From contig JANQGV010000284.1 in assembly GCA_028282925.1 (NCBI GenBank), forward strand, positions 1 to 51,444: 51,444 nucleotides of DNA. Reading direction: 5' to 3'. The translations under genes and the position numbers were made by a program. Numbering within the stretch: position 1 is the first letter of the stretch; every line of letters begins with the position of its first letter. Shown piece after piece: positions 27,433-37,002 of this stretch. This DNA comes from Thermodesulfobacteriota bacterium (lineage in GTDB: Bacteria > Desulfobacterota > WTBG01 > CAIYCZ01 > CAIRTM01). A model generated the notes under the pieces. The model saw only the letters and a list, made by a program, of their open reading frames with translations. It was not told the origin of the DNA and did no database searches.

Positions 27433-29747
27433 TAGGGAATGACGCATTCCAGGTTTTCAATAACAAGCAGTTCCCCGATCCGGCGCGGAATAAATTTCCA
27501 GAACAGCCGGTCCTGTACCCGGGCAAATGAGGAAAGACCGTTAAACACCAGGGGAAATACCTCTATTGCCGCACCGGTTTTGTCCTGGAACTGCAAGAAA
27601 GATTGTCCCTGCTGTTGCCGTGCAATAACATAGATATTTTCGGCTATCTCAATTCTGGCATTATCGGGCACGGTCTCTTCCTGCACAAACTGCGTTATCA
27701 GCAGTTTGGCCTTGGAAAGATTCTGATACGTACCGAGTTCGGCCGGGTCACTCTCAACATAATAGCCCTTCACCTCCGGGTTCCACACGATATTGCCTAC
27801 ATCGTCGTTTTTACCGGAGACAGCGGCTATGGAAAGGTCTTCGGGCAGGAACACCTTGGGCATATAGGTTCTCATAGGACGGAGATAATCATACACAGGA
27901 TAAAGGGCTTCCACGGATATCCACCCGGCACCGGCAAGCCAGACCTGGCACCAGGTTTTGCCCTTGATGCTCATCACAATTCGGGCCGGAATGCCGGCGG
28001 CACGTGCAAGCGTGCAAATCAGCCTGGCCTTTGCATGGTGGTCGCCCTTGCGGTTTTCAAGCACATAATACACATCTTTGGCCGAACCGATGGCCGCGTT
28101 TTCCTCACCGCGCTCTTTTTCCGAAATGAGACCGATATTCTTTTCAATCGGGCCCAGGTGCTGCACCAGTTTTGAATACACGATATCCCGCATGGTTTGG
28201 GCCATATCTCCCCTGGATTCCGGGCGGACCAGCCTCTCGACAAGCTTCTTGATTTCCGGGTCGTTGCTGGGAATCCGGCCCCCCGGCTTGATCAGTCCCA
28301 GAAGCTCTTCAGGGTACTTGCCGGGAAAGGGATGACGGGACGCCGTATCAAGGGTATCCCCGGAAAACGAACTGAGGATGCCGCCACTGATAAAAAACAT
28401 CGTTTGAAAAAAGTTGCCGTTGAAAGTGATGCGCCGGTTTCCACGCCGATTACCCTCGACCCGGTAATCCAGGTCCGCGAACCGAAAATTCTGATCTTCC
28501 CATACGGCGGCATAGAACCATGAACGTCCTTGCTGTGCGAACGACGGCAATGCAAGGGAAAGCTGGGGCTCGAGCTCGGCATCGCCGATATTCTCCCACA
28601 TGAGTGCATGTGCAAAGGGGTAGTAAACACCCTCGCCGAGGCGCGTATCGGACGGCTCCAGAAATTGCCTGTCCGGCATTTGAACAACCGTCTTCTGCAT
28701 GCCGTTACCCAGACTGCAAAGGCCCGCCGGTGTCGCAACCCACAAAACTCCGTCGGCATCCACAACAAGATCATTGATCGCATTGTCCGGCAGATTCGAG
28801 TTGTCACGATTATACCGTGTCCACATGCCGAAGCTGTCCAGCTTAAAAAGGCCTCCCTGTCGTGTGCCGATCCACTTGTTGCCGGACCCGTCGATAACAA
28901 CGTTTGTCGGCACATAACTGCCCAGGGGGCTGTTGCGTGCGGTGTATGACATCCAATTCTGACCGTCAAACACACTGACCCCCTGGGACGTTACAAACCA
29001 CATCCGGTTTGGTTTTTCATCGGCAATGTCGAAAACGTAATTGCCGATGAGGCCCGAGTTGGCGGAAGAAAAATGCAGCCAGTTGCCGTCGCGGTCCAGA
29101 AAACTCACGCCGCGACCTTTCGAGCCGAACCACATATTGCCGTTGGCGTCTTCATGCATGGACAGAATCGTATTACTGCACAGCCCGTCGGCAACCGTGT
29201 ACGTGCCCCAGTTGAATTCGGCGTCGATACAGCAGACCCCTTTACCCTGAACGGAAACCCATTTGGTATTTTCTTTATTAATAAACAGCGATGTAATCGT
29301 ATTGCCCGGGAGGGATGTGTTACGCGAATTCAGTGTGGTAACAACTCCCCGCCGGTCCAGGACATTGATGCCGCTGTCGGTTGCTATCCAGATATTGCCG
29401 TACTCATAGTCATCGACAAACCCCTCCGGCACGTGTTCGAAAGCGATATCGGCTATGGCCGTGCTGCTCAAACCGTCGGAGGCGTCAAACGGCGCTGTAC
29501 ATTCATGCATCCGGTCCAGAACAGACAGTCCGCCCTCTCCGGTTTCCGGGTCCTGTGCGCTGAACCAGACATACCCGGCAGGGTCTACGGCAATATCCAC
29601 GACGTTCCGTGAGGACAATCCATCACTTGGACCGAAGGTTTTCATGGAGTATGCAGCGGCGTGACAAAGCGGCAGCATACAGACAACTGCAATAGTTACG
29701 GTGAGTATGTTCCTGATCTTTCGCATATATATCATACACTTGAACAT
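27432..29747 (-). CDS. Secreted two-component-regulator-type beta-propeller protein with transglutaminase-like domain
   Basis: Repeated GNMWFGS/NKWIGT propeller motifs; C-terminal ARLICTLARAAGIPARIV...GWISVEALYPVYDY transglutaminase-like core. Confidence 0.82.
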   Translation of the reverse strand: MFKCMIYMRKIRNILTVTIAVVCMLPLCHAAAYSMKTFGPSDGLSSRNVVDIAVDPAGYVWFSAQDPETGEGGLSVLDRMHECTAPFDASDGLSSTAIADIAFEHVPEGFVDDYEYGNIWIATDSGINVLDRRGVVTTLNSRNTSLPGNTITSLFINKENTKWVSVQGKGVCCIDAEFNWGTYTVADGLCSNTILSMHEDANGNMWFGSKGRGVSFLDRDGNWLHFSSANSGLIGNYVFDIADEKPNRMWFVTSQGVSVFDGQNWMSYTARNSPLGSYVPTNVVIDGSGNKWIGTRQGGLFKLDSFGMWTRYNRDNSNLPDNAINDLVVDADGVLWVATPAGLCSLGNGMQKTVVQMPDRQFLEPSDTRLGEGVYYPFAHALMWENIGDAELEPQLSLALPSFAQQGRSWFYAAVWEDQNFRFADLDYRVEGNRRGNRRITFNGNFFQTMFFISGGILSSFSGDTLDTASRHPFPGKYPEELLGLIKPGGRIPSNDPEIKKLVERLVRPESRGDMAQTMRDIVYSKLVQHLGPIEKNIGLISEKERGEENAAIGSAKDVYYVLENRKGDHHAKARLICTLARAAGIPARIVMSIKGKTWCQVWLAGAGWISVEALYPVYDYLRPMRTYMPKVFLPEDLSIAAVSGKNDDVGNIVWNPEVKGYYVESDPAELGTYQNLSKAKLLITQFVQEETVPDNARIEIAENIYVIARQQQGQSFLQFQDKTGAAIEVFPLVFNGLSSFARVQDRLFWKFIPRRIGELLVIENLECVIP

Positions 29748-29838
29748 CTGTTATCGTCCTGTGAGGGGCTTCCGCCCGCACATCATCAAAAGTCTACTGA
29801 TTCGGCAGGTATTTAGCAACAGTTTTCTTATGGCGGTC

Positions 29839-31017
29839 TCAGGCGCTCTTCAACTGTTCGATCAACGCCGGCACGATGATATTCATATCGCCGACGAGGG
29901 CATAATGGGCAATGCTGAAAATAGGGGCCTGGGGATCTTTATTTATCGCTACAATGATATCGGAATTCTGCATTCCGGCAAGGTGCTGGACCGCCCCGGA
30001 AATACCGCATGCAATGTACATGGTCGGCCGCACGGTTTTGCCGGTTTGACCCACCTGGTGATCATGTGCGATCCAGCCCATATCCACCGCCGCACGGGAG
30101 GCCCCGACCTGCCCGGAAAAGAACCCCGCCAATTCCTCAAGCAGCTTGAAATTCCTGGGGTCCCGCAACCCGCGCCCGCCGGAAACAATAACGTCCGCCT
30201 TATCCAGCGCGATACGTCCCTGCTCCTTCTTGACCGAGGAAAGGATGTGCACCAGATCGTCGGATGGTGCCGGTTCAGCCGTAACCGTTTCAATGTCTCC
30301 CTTCCTCCCGGGCGAATGCTGTGCTTTCATCACACCGGGCCGGACCGTGGCCATCTGGGGACGATGCAACGGCGTTGTAATGGTTGCCATGATGTTGCCG
30401 CCGAAAGCCGGCCGGGTTTGAAGCAGCAGCCCGTCCGGGGACATTTCAAGCCCGGTACAATCGGCGGTGAGTCCTGTGCGAAAACGGTTTGCGATGCGGG
30501 GTGCAAGATCGCGCCCCATGGTTGTTGCCCCGAAGAGAATCACCTCGGGCTTGTGCTGCTCGATGAGCCCGCCGATGACCCGCTCGGCGGGAAGGGTGCG
30601 ATAGTCGCTGAGAAACGAGGCATCGGCCAGAAACACCTTGTCGGCCCCATGCTGAATGAGTGTCTCACCGTGCATATCCATACCGCTGCCCAACAGCACC
30701 GCCGTTACCGAACTGCCGCGCGCATCGGCAAGCTGTCGGGCTTTGCCCAGCAGTTCAAGCGCTACCGGCTGGAGACGGCCCCGCCGCTGCTCGGCCACAA
30801 CCCAGATACCGCTGTACAGGCTGGTGTCGTGCCCTGCTTTGCTGCGCTCGCCCTCCAGCACAATGGCGCCGACCTTACACACATCGACACAGGCCCCGCA
30901 GGCCGTACAATACTCGTTCAGAGCCGGTTCTTTATTGTCCAGCGTAATCCCGCCGAAAAGACATGCCTTAACGCATAGTCCGCATCCAATGCATTTTTCA
31001 GGAAGTAGTTTAATCAT
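29839..31017 (-). CDS. etfA: Electron transfer flavoprotein alpha subunit with N-terminal 2x[4Fe-4S] ferredoxin domain
   Basis: CIGCGLCVKAC and CTACGACVDVC clusters; ETF-alpha FAD motif VGQTGKTVRPTMYIACGISGAVQH. Confidence 0.95.
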   Translation of the reverse strand: MIKLLPEKCIGCGLCVKACLFGGITLDNKEPALNEYCTACGACVDVCKVGAIVLEGERSKAGHDTSLYSGIWVVAEQRRGRLQPVALELLGKARQLADARGSSVTAVLLGSGMDMHGETLIQHGADKVFLADASFLSDYRTLPAERVIGGLIEQHKPEVILFGATTMGRDLAPRIANRFRTGLTADCTGLEMSPDGLLLQTRPAFGGNIMATITTPLHRPQMATVRPGVMKAQHSPGRKGDIETVTAEPAPSDDLVHILSSVKKEQGRIALDKADVIVSGGRGLRDPRNFKLLEELAGFFSGQVGASRAAVDMGWIAHDHQVGQTGKTVRPTMYIACGISGAVQHLAGMQNSDIIVAINKDPQAPIFSIAHYALVGDMNIIVPALIEQLKSA

Positions 31018-31073
31018 AATTACAATAATTCCAGTATAGAACGTAGTGTTGTTAAACAGCCGGAGAGAACCCC

Positions 31074-31868
31074 CTAAAGGATACTCTGATCTTTTAAATG
31101 GTTTATCAGGGTTCTTGCCATCTCTTTTTCATCACCGGACAGATACCGACACTCTGTAGTCCGTTCAGGTTCAAAGATTTTTTTTACACCGGTGGGCGAT
31201 GCATTCAAACCGAGCATGGAAGCCGGCACCTTTAAATCACCGGCCCCCATTATGGAAACACACGTTTCGTCACAGGCCTTTTCAATATTATACAGGGACG
31301 GGTGCCGGGGCCGGTTGATGCCGCCCAGCACCGTTACCAGCGCCGGCAGGCAGACCTTGACCAGTTCGGTACAGTCCTCAAGGCTTCGCTGTACGTGCGC
31401 ACAGTCATCCACAATCTCGATACGGTCGGCGTAGGTCACCTGGGGCAAATCAAGAAAGCTTGCCACCTGGGGGCCGACCTGGGCCGTATCGCCGTCAATG
31501 GCCTGGCGGCCGCAGATGATCAGATCAAAGGTGCCCAGTTTCATTATGCCGCGCGAGAGGGTAAAGGCGGTGACCAGGGTATCGGAACCGGCAAAGGCCC
31601 TGTCCGTCAGCAATACGGCGCGGTCTACTCCCATTGCCACAACTTCTTCAAGCACCTCCTGTGCCTGGGGCGGCCCCATGGTAACCGCGGTAACCGTGCC
31701 GCCGTACTGTTCCTTTAAGCTCAGCGCCGCTTCAACGGCATTAAGGTCCTCGGGATTGATGATGCTGGGCACCCCCTCCCTCATCAGAGAATTCGTTTCC
31801 GGGTCTATCCGCACCTCGGCCGTATCCGGCACCTGCTTTACCGTAACAATTATTGTAAGCTCTTTCAT
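31074..31868 (-). CDS. etfB: Electron transfer flavoprotein beta subunit
   Basis: VTVKQVPDTAEVRIDPETNSLMREGVPSIINPEDLNAVEAAL; DLIICGRQAIDGDTAQVGPQ. Confidence 0.95.
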   Translation of the reverse strand: MKELTIIVTVKQVPDTAEVRIDPETNSLMREGVPSIINPEDLNAVEAALSLKEQYGGTVTAVTMGPPQAQEVLEEVVAMGVDRAVLLTDRAFAGSDTLVTAFTLSRGIMKLGTFDLIICGRQAIDGDTAQVGPQVASFLDLPQVTYADRIEIVDDCAHVQRSLEDCTELVKVCLPALVTVLGGINRPRHPSLYNIEKACDETCVSIMGAGDLKVPASMLGLNASPTGVKKIFEPERTTECRYLSGDEKEMARTLINHLKDQSIL

Positions 31869-31927
31869 ATTCCCTAATCCATTATCCACGCGCTGCCGCG
31901 CCCGGCAGCCTGTTGTGCACGCATCCG

Positions 31928-33067
31928 CTAACCGATGGTATTGCGCGCAATTATCATCCGCTGTATTTCCGATGTCCCTTCATACACTTCAATAACTTTG
32001 GCGTCCCGGAAACAGCGTTCAACCTTGTAATCTTTCATGCATCCATAGCCTCCGTGTATCTGCACCGCCTTAGTGGCCGTGCGCATTGCAACCTCCGAGG
32101 CATACAGCTTTGCCATGGAGGCCTCTCTGGCAAAGGGTTTTCCCTGGTCTTTCAGACTGGAAGCCTTGAAAATAAGAAAGCGCGCAGCCTCGATTTCGGT
32201 CGCCATATCGGCTATCATCCACTGGATGGCCTGAAATTTAGCTATGGGCTTGCCGAACTGCTTCCGGTCCTGACTATACCGGATACACTCCTCCATGGCG
32301 CAGCGTGCCACACCAAGGGCCTGGGCACCCACGCCCACCCTGCCGAAGGTAAGGGCGTTGAGCGCGGCACTGAGACCTTTGCCCACCCCCCCCAGGACAT
32401 TCACTCTGGGCACCCGGCAATTTTCAAATATCAACTCACAGGTATCCGAGGCCCGAATCCCGAGCTTGTTCTCCTTGACTCCTACCGAAAAACCATCAAA
32501 CCCTTTTTCAACAATAAACGCCGTAACACCCCGGCCTCCTTTTGAGCGATCTGCATTAGCCATCACCACCAGCGTCTCGGCTGTACTGCCGCTGGTAATA
32601 AAGGTCTTGGTACCGTTCAGCACAAACGAATCGCCGTCTGCCTGTGCCGTTGTCTCAATGGAGGCGGGGTCGGATCCCGCGTTCGGCTCTGTCAGGGCGA
32701 ACCCGCCGAGCTTTCGCCCTGTGGCAAGGTCGTGCAGATACTTCTCTTTCTGGGCATCATCACCCAGCGCATAAATGGGGTAGGCCCCTACCGAATTATG
32801 CACCGACACGATTATGGCGGTCGACGCACAGGCCCGGGCAAGCTCCTCGATAATGAGCACGTAGCTGATGCTGTCGAGCCCGGCACCGCCGTAGTTCCGG
32901 GGTATGGATATTCCCATAAAGCCCAGGTCGGCCAGCTTTTCAAGAGCATCGGCCGGAAATTCCATTTTCTCGTCGCGGTCCTGGGCAAAAGGTTCCAGTT
33001 CCTGTTCCGCAAATCCCCGGGCGATTTTGCGGGCCATCATCTGTTGTTTTGTCGGTTCAAAATCCAT
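31928..33067 (-). CDS. Acyl-CoA dehydrogenase
   Basis: GGFALTEPNAGSD; IHGGYGCMKDYKVERCFRDAKVIEVYEGTSEIQRMIIAR with catalytic-Glu segment YEGTSEIQR. Confidence 0.95.
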   Translation of the reverse strand: MDFEPTKQQMMARKIARGFAEQELEPFAQDRDEKMEFPADALEKLADLGFMGISIPRNYGGAGLDSISYVLIIEELARACASTAIIVSVHNSVGAYPIYALGDDAQKEKYLHDLATGRKLGGFALTEPNAGSDPASIETTAQADGDSFVLNGTKTFITSGSTAETLVVMANADRSKGGRGVTAFIVEKGFDGFSVGVKENKLGIRASDTCELIFENCRVPRVNVLGGVGKGLSAALNALTFGRVGVGAQALGVARCAMEECIRYSQDRKQFGKPIAKFQAIQWMIADMATEIEAARFLIFKASSLKDQGKPFAREASMAKLYASEVAMRTATKAVQIHGGYGCMKDYKVERCFRDAKVIEVYEGTSEIQRMIIARNTIG

Positions 33068-33224
33068 AATACAACGTCATTCAATTAGTGGTGGTTATCG
33101 GTTCTGCTCATCCGTGCCGGGTCTATGCTTAATAAAAAAAGCTGCACCAATGGAACAGCTTCATATCCGCCTGCACATGATATATTGGTACACGGTTACA
33201 AACAGCCGGGAGCTTTCTTCCGGC

Positions 33225-34238
33225 CTACATGTTCCCTACCGTTTTTTCAACATACTCGGCGGCAGCAAGCATATATGTACTTATCTGCATGCTGTCCAGC
33301 TTCAAAAATTCCGCGGTGTGCCGGTCGATCGAATACATCATGCCGTCCACTCCTGCGCCGATACCGCTCATCAGGGCTATACCATCCGCGGCATGCACCA
33401 GAAAAGCCAGTTCATTATGGCCGAGCATAGACGGATTATGGTGGTATTGAATAGCCGTGGTAAGTTTTTTGGGGATGGTCCATTTCTCGCACACATCTGC
33501 CGCAATTTGCGAGTGGTCGAACCCCAGGATATCCCGCTCCGCGTCCAGAAACGTCTTTCCTTCCTCCTGTATAAATGCGTCGAACTGCGGCTTCCTTTCA
33601 AGGATATACTTGTCCAGAATAAGCTTGCCGCAGTCATGAATAAGCCCGGCCGAAAAAGCGTCATCGGCCAGCTCCGGATGCTTGTCGTTGGCAAGCTGTC
33701 TGGCACAGCCGGCCACAGCCAGGGAGTGCCTCCACAGGTCGCCCGTCTGCAATTCATACCCGTCAAGGTTGCTCCCAAGAAGGCTGGACGCGCACGCCAG
33801 GGTCAGTAGTTCATTCAGGGTCTTCATACCCAGCACAACAGAGGCATGCTGGATCGAAGTGACGGTGCCCATGACGCCGTAATATGACGAGTTGGACAGT
33901 TTCAAAACCCGCGCCGCTATTGCCTGGTCGGTTTCAATGACCTTGGCAAGATCGGCAAAACTCGAATCCGGGTCGGCCATAACCCGCCGGGCCTTATCTG
34001 CAACCTGCGGCATGGGGGGCAAGTCATTGACCGTGCGCAAAATCCGTTTTTTGAGGATATTCCCTGTGGGAACCGCTGTTGCCTCTGCGGCGTCCTTCTG
34101 AGGCCCGGCCTTCTCTGCCCTGATTTCAATAGTGCCTTTACAGGAGGGGCAGGCAAACGCCACAGACGTGCTGTACGCCTTAATCCGCTCCTCCGGTATA
34201 CTGTATGTTTTGCGACACTGCGGACACTGCACATTCAT
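33225..34238 (-). CDS. HDOD domain protein with N-terminal MJ0042-type zinc ribbon
   Basis: MNVQCPQCRKTYSIPEERI...FACPSCKGTIEI; HDOD LPPMPQVADKARRVMADPDSSFADLAKVIETDQAIAARVLKLSNSSYYG; start trimmed. Confidence 0.9.
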   Translation of the reverse strand: MNVQCPQCRKTYSIPEERIKAYSTSVAFACPSCKGTIEIRAEKAGPQKDAAEATAVPTGNILKKRILRTVNDLPPMPQVADKARRVMADPDSSFADLAKVIETDQAIAARVLKLSNSSYYGVMGTVTSIQHASVVLGMKTLNELLTLACASSLLGSNLDGYELQTGDLWRHSLAVAGCARQLANDKHPELADDAFSAGLIHDCGKLILDKYILERKPQFDAFIQEEGKTFLDAERDILGFDHSQIAADVCEKWTIPKKLTTAIQYHHNPSMLGHNELAFLVHAADGIALMSGIGAGVDGMMYSIDRHTAEFLKLDSMQISTYMLAAAEYVEKTVGNM

Positions 34239-34311
34239 GAAGCCACCCGATCGCGGTGATAAGCTGCTCACCGCACAAAAACAACAATCAATTACCGAAT
34301 CAATAGACTCT

Positions 34312-34749
34312 TTAGACTATTTTGATCTTCCCGGCATCAACATTAAGCAGAATTGATCGTATAACAACATCACCGGTCTCCTCAAGCTTGACCGGCAGCC
34401 CTTCTTTGGCCAGGGCCGCTTTCACTGCAACAAGTAGTTTTGAGCCGGCATTATCCTTGTCAGGCATACTCATCATGGACGCCGCACCGGCAACTGCAAC
34501 CGAGAACGGCTTTGACACTCCGCGTCTTTCAAATTCCTGCAGTATATACGGTATGGCGGTGTTGGCATAATACGCCGGATTGTCGGCATCGCCCCCGGGG
34601 GATTCCCCCCTGAGCACATGCACACCCGCTGCAACTTTATACGCACTGTTGAAAATAACGATTCCGACCCCCGAACCGATTCTGTCGATACGCAACAACC
34701 CTCCGGTTGCAATAGCGCACTGCATAGGCCGAACAATTATTTCCTTCAT
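34312..34749 (-). CDS. CheD-like protein lacking the catalytic Cys
   Basis: GSGVGIVIFNSAYKVAAGVHVLRGE...PFSVAVAGAASM matches the CheD pattern GLGSCVaVxL...GGxaHxxLP...AkxxGGAxM. Confidence 0.65.
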   Translation of the reverse strand: MKEIIVRPMQCAIATGGLLRIDRIGSGVGIVIFNSAYKVAAGVHVLRGESPGGDADNPAYYANTAIPYILQEFERRGVSKPFSVAVAGAASMMSMPDKDNAGSKLLVAVKAALAKEGLPVKLEETGDVVIRSILLNVDAGKIKIV

Positions 34750-34942
34750 AACCTGTTCCCTGTTTTAGCCAAACTGCCTGTAACGCATTCTCATTAATGA
34801 GAACTACAATACCATTCCCGTTTCCTAATGTCAATCCACTGAAAAATCATTTCTTTTTGGAATTTCAGCCCCTTTGGACGCAGCCTGCTGCGGAAACACG
34901 AGCTGTTTTGTTACAACATAGCCGGCTAAACATCTTTTTTTA

Positions 34943-36901
34943 TTAATATTCATTAATAAAGCTCGCTTTTTTTAAAAAAATTTCTCCTGCCTTGATTTCC
35001 CGGGCTTCCGGCTCGTTGGCTGCGACAAACACATTGTAGCGGCCGGGCGGAGCCGTATCCGGGATCCATAACAAGTGGGTTTCCCGAATTCCCCGGCCGG
35101 GCGTCCAGGTATCCAGCGGCACAACACCGTGGGTGGGAATATGCACCTTATCGAAAATACGCTGCTGCGAATCGGCATGGGCGATCCACGTTTTAACCGT
35201 TGTCCCGGCGGCAACGTCCTGCAGCACACGCCAGCGGTAGCTCACCTGCAGCGCCTGGGCCATATTGGGGACAACGAAAATTTCGCTCTTCTCCGCAGCA
35301 AAGGCCACCAGCCCGAGTCCGTTTCCCAGGGAAGCCGCTTCTCTGCTTCCCCCCTGCGCATCGGTGAACAATGCCCGTGCGGCCCCGGAATGCGGGTCGA
35401 CCCAGGCGACAATGCGCCGTACATCAAGCTGAAACGAATGCGTTACCGACGGTGTAGGATACATATCAATTCCGAATGATGCCAGTCCGGTTTCCTGCAG
35501 CAGCCCCTGCCGGTCATAAGCCGCCCGGTAAATGCCGTTCCAGACATCACAATCCGGACGCCGGGAGTATACCACCAGCGTAGCCCCCTTTTTTCTCAAC
35601 AGGCGTCCGGAATCATGCCGGATCAGGTAGGGATGCACCTCATCACCGGTAACCCCGCCCAGATCAACAACATACCGGCCGGTTATATACTTGATAAAAC
35701 CAATGTCGAATGCGGCTATAACGCTGTCATCGGTGTTTTCCGCAATCCACCGGGCGCAGTCCAGGTATACCCGTTGCATGTGGTCGGTGTTCTGATGATA
35801 CCATGAGCGCCATCTAACCTGGTTGCAAAGGCAACCCGCAATCAGAAGGCCGCAGACAACTATACATGCCCGTTTGTTCCTGAGAATCCGGAACAGGAGG
35901 CAGGTTCCCACAATGGAAAGAGCCGGGAACAGCACCCCGAGATATCGCATCTGCTGATTCAGCGACCGGAACAAAAGCCCGTGGACAACAAGGTGCAGCA
36001 TCAACCATGCCGCAACAATCCATATACCGGTACGCCGCATACCGGGGGCGGTCCTGTCGGACCGCATGAGAGAAGCACAGCCGGCAATAAAGGTACAGCC
36101 CAGCACCAGGAAAACCGGCTCGTAGAAAAACAAATACTTTAGAATCGCAAGATAAAAGGAAAGTATCCGTTCCGGGTCCCAACCGCCGTCCACATAGGTA
36201 AGCAGCTTGCCCCGGGCCGTAACAGGCAAAAAACCGCCCGTTACCAGAAAGTGGTACCCGTACCAGGGAAGCGGGATGCCGATGGTCGAAAGCATCCAGG
36301 GTACACGCTTGCGGGTCTGCAGCAGTTCGGCAAACATCAGCACCACCACAAGAAACAGTCCGGTAATCCGGCACAGCAATAAAGCTCCGGCAACCGCAGC
36401 AGTTGGGGCCGAATAGCCCTTTTTGATAAACAGCAGAATACAGGCAAGGCACAGCATATGAAACAACGGGGTCTCCATCCCGGAAAGCGCCAGCCAGGTC
36501 ATATTCCCCGCGGCAAGATACACCAGGGCGCCGACGACTCCCGCGGCATTCTTCCGGTCCGGGGCGGTAAGTGCACCGCATATATAATAAATGAGCAGGG
36601 CCGAACAACAATGAAAGCATACGGCCAGAGCCAGGGCCGCTGCGTACAGATCGGCCCCCGGCAGGGCGCACAGGGCCAGCAGGGCGGTCCATAACGGACT
36701 TGAGGTACCGAAACTCGTCTCCCCCCGGTTGAAGCTCAATCCGTCCCCGCCGGCGATACTGTCGGCATAGACAAAGTGTATATAGGTGTCATCAAGGGGA
36801 AATACCGCAGGGCCGCTCTTGAGATACCATGCCGCCGTCACAAGTGTGAACAAAAAGCATACACAAAAAACAATCAGGCCCTTTTTCATGGTTCCCGCCA
36901 A
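34943..36901 (-). CDS. Polytopic membrane glycosyltransferase-like protein (GT-C/GT39-like)
   Basis: 652 aa, many TM segments, early loop FPLDDTYIHFVYADSIAGGDGLSFNRGE. Confidence 0.72.
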   Translation of the reverse strand: MAGTMKKGLIVFCVCFLFTLVTAAWYLKSGPAVFPLDDTYIHFVYADSIAGGDGLSFNRGETSFGTSSPLWTALLALCALPGADLYAAALALAVCFHCCSALLIYYICGALTAPDRKNAAGVVGALVYLAAGNMTWLALSGMETPLFHMLCLACILLFIKKGYSAPTAAVAGALLLCRITGLFLVVVLMFAELLQTRKRVPWMLSTIGIPLPWYGYHFLVTGGFLPVTARGKLLTYVDGGWDPERILSFYLAILKYLFFYEPVFLVLGCTFIAGCASLMRSDRTAPGMRRTGIWIVAAWLMLHLVVHGLLFRSLNQQMRYLGVLFPALSIVGTCLLFRILRNKRACIVVCGLLIAGCLCNQVRWRSWYHQNTDHMQRVYLDCARWIAENTDDSVIAAFDIGFIKYITGRYVVDLGGVTGDEVHPYLIRHDSGRLLRKKGATLVVYSRRPDCDVWNGIYRAAYDRQGLLQETGLASFGIDMYPTPSVTHSFQLDVRRIVAWVDPHSGAARALFTDAQGGSREAASLGNGLGLVAFAAEKSEIFVVPNMAQALQVSYRWRVLQDVAAGTTVKTWIAHADSQQRIFDKVHIPTHGVVPLDTWTPGRGIRETHLLWIPDTAPPGRYNVFVAANEPEAREIKAGEIFLKKASFINEY

Positions 36902-37002
36902 TATTTTTCTTGAATCTACCTACGCTGTAAGATATTACTTTCTCTACACAGGCACGTCGTCAAACGATTTAAAAAACACCCATACAAGCTTCTCAACGCT
37001 TT

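Noticed and set aside
27144-27530. 128-aa ORF and the opposing 87-aa ORF 27184..27447
   Set aside because: Both run through palindromic repeat copy A and the former overlaps the end of the propeller gene
34939-34960. TTTATTAAT-ATTC-ATTAATAAA inverted repeat at the end of the 652-aa membrane protein gene
   Set aside because: AT-only stem without a T tract in the minus-strand direction; too weak to call a terminator
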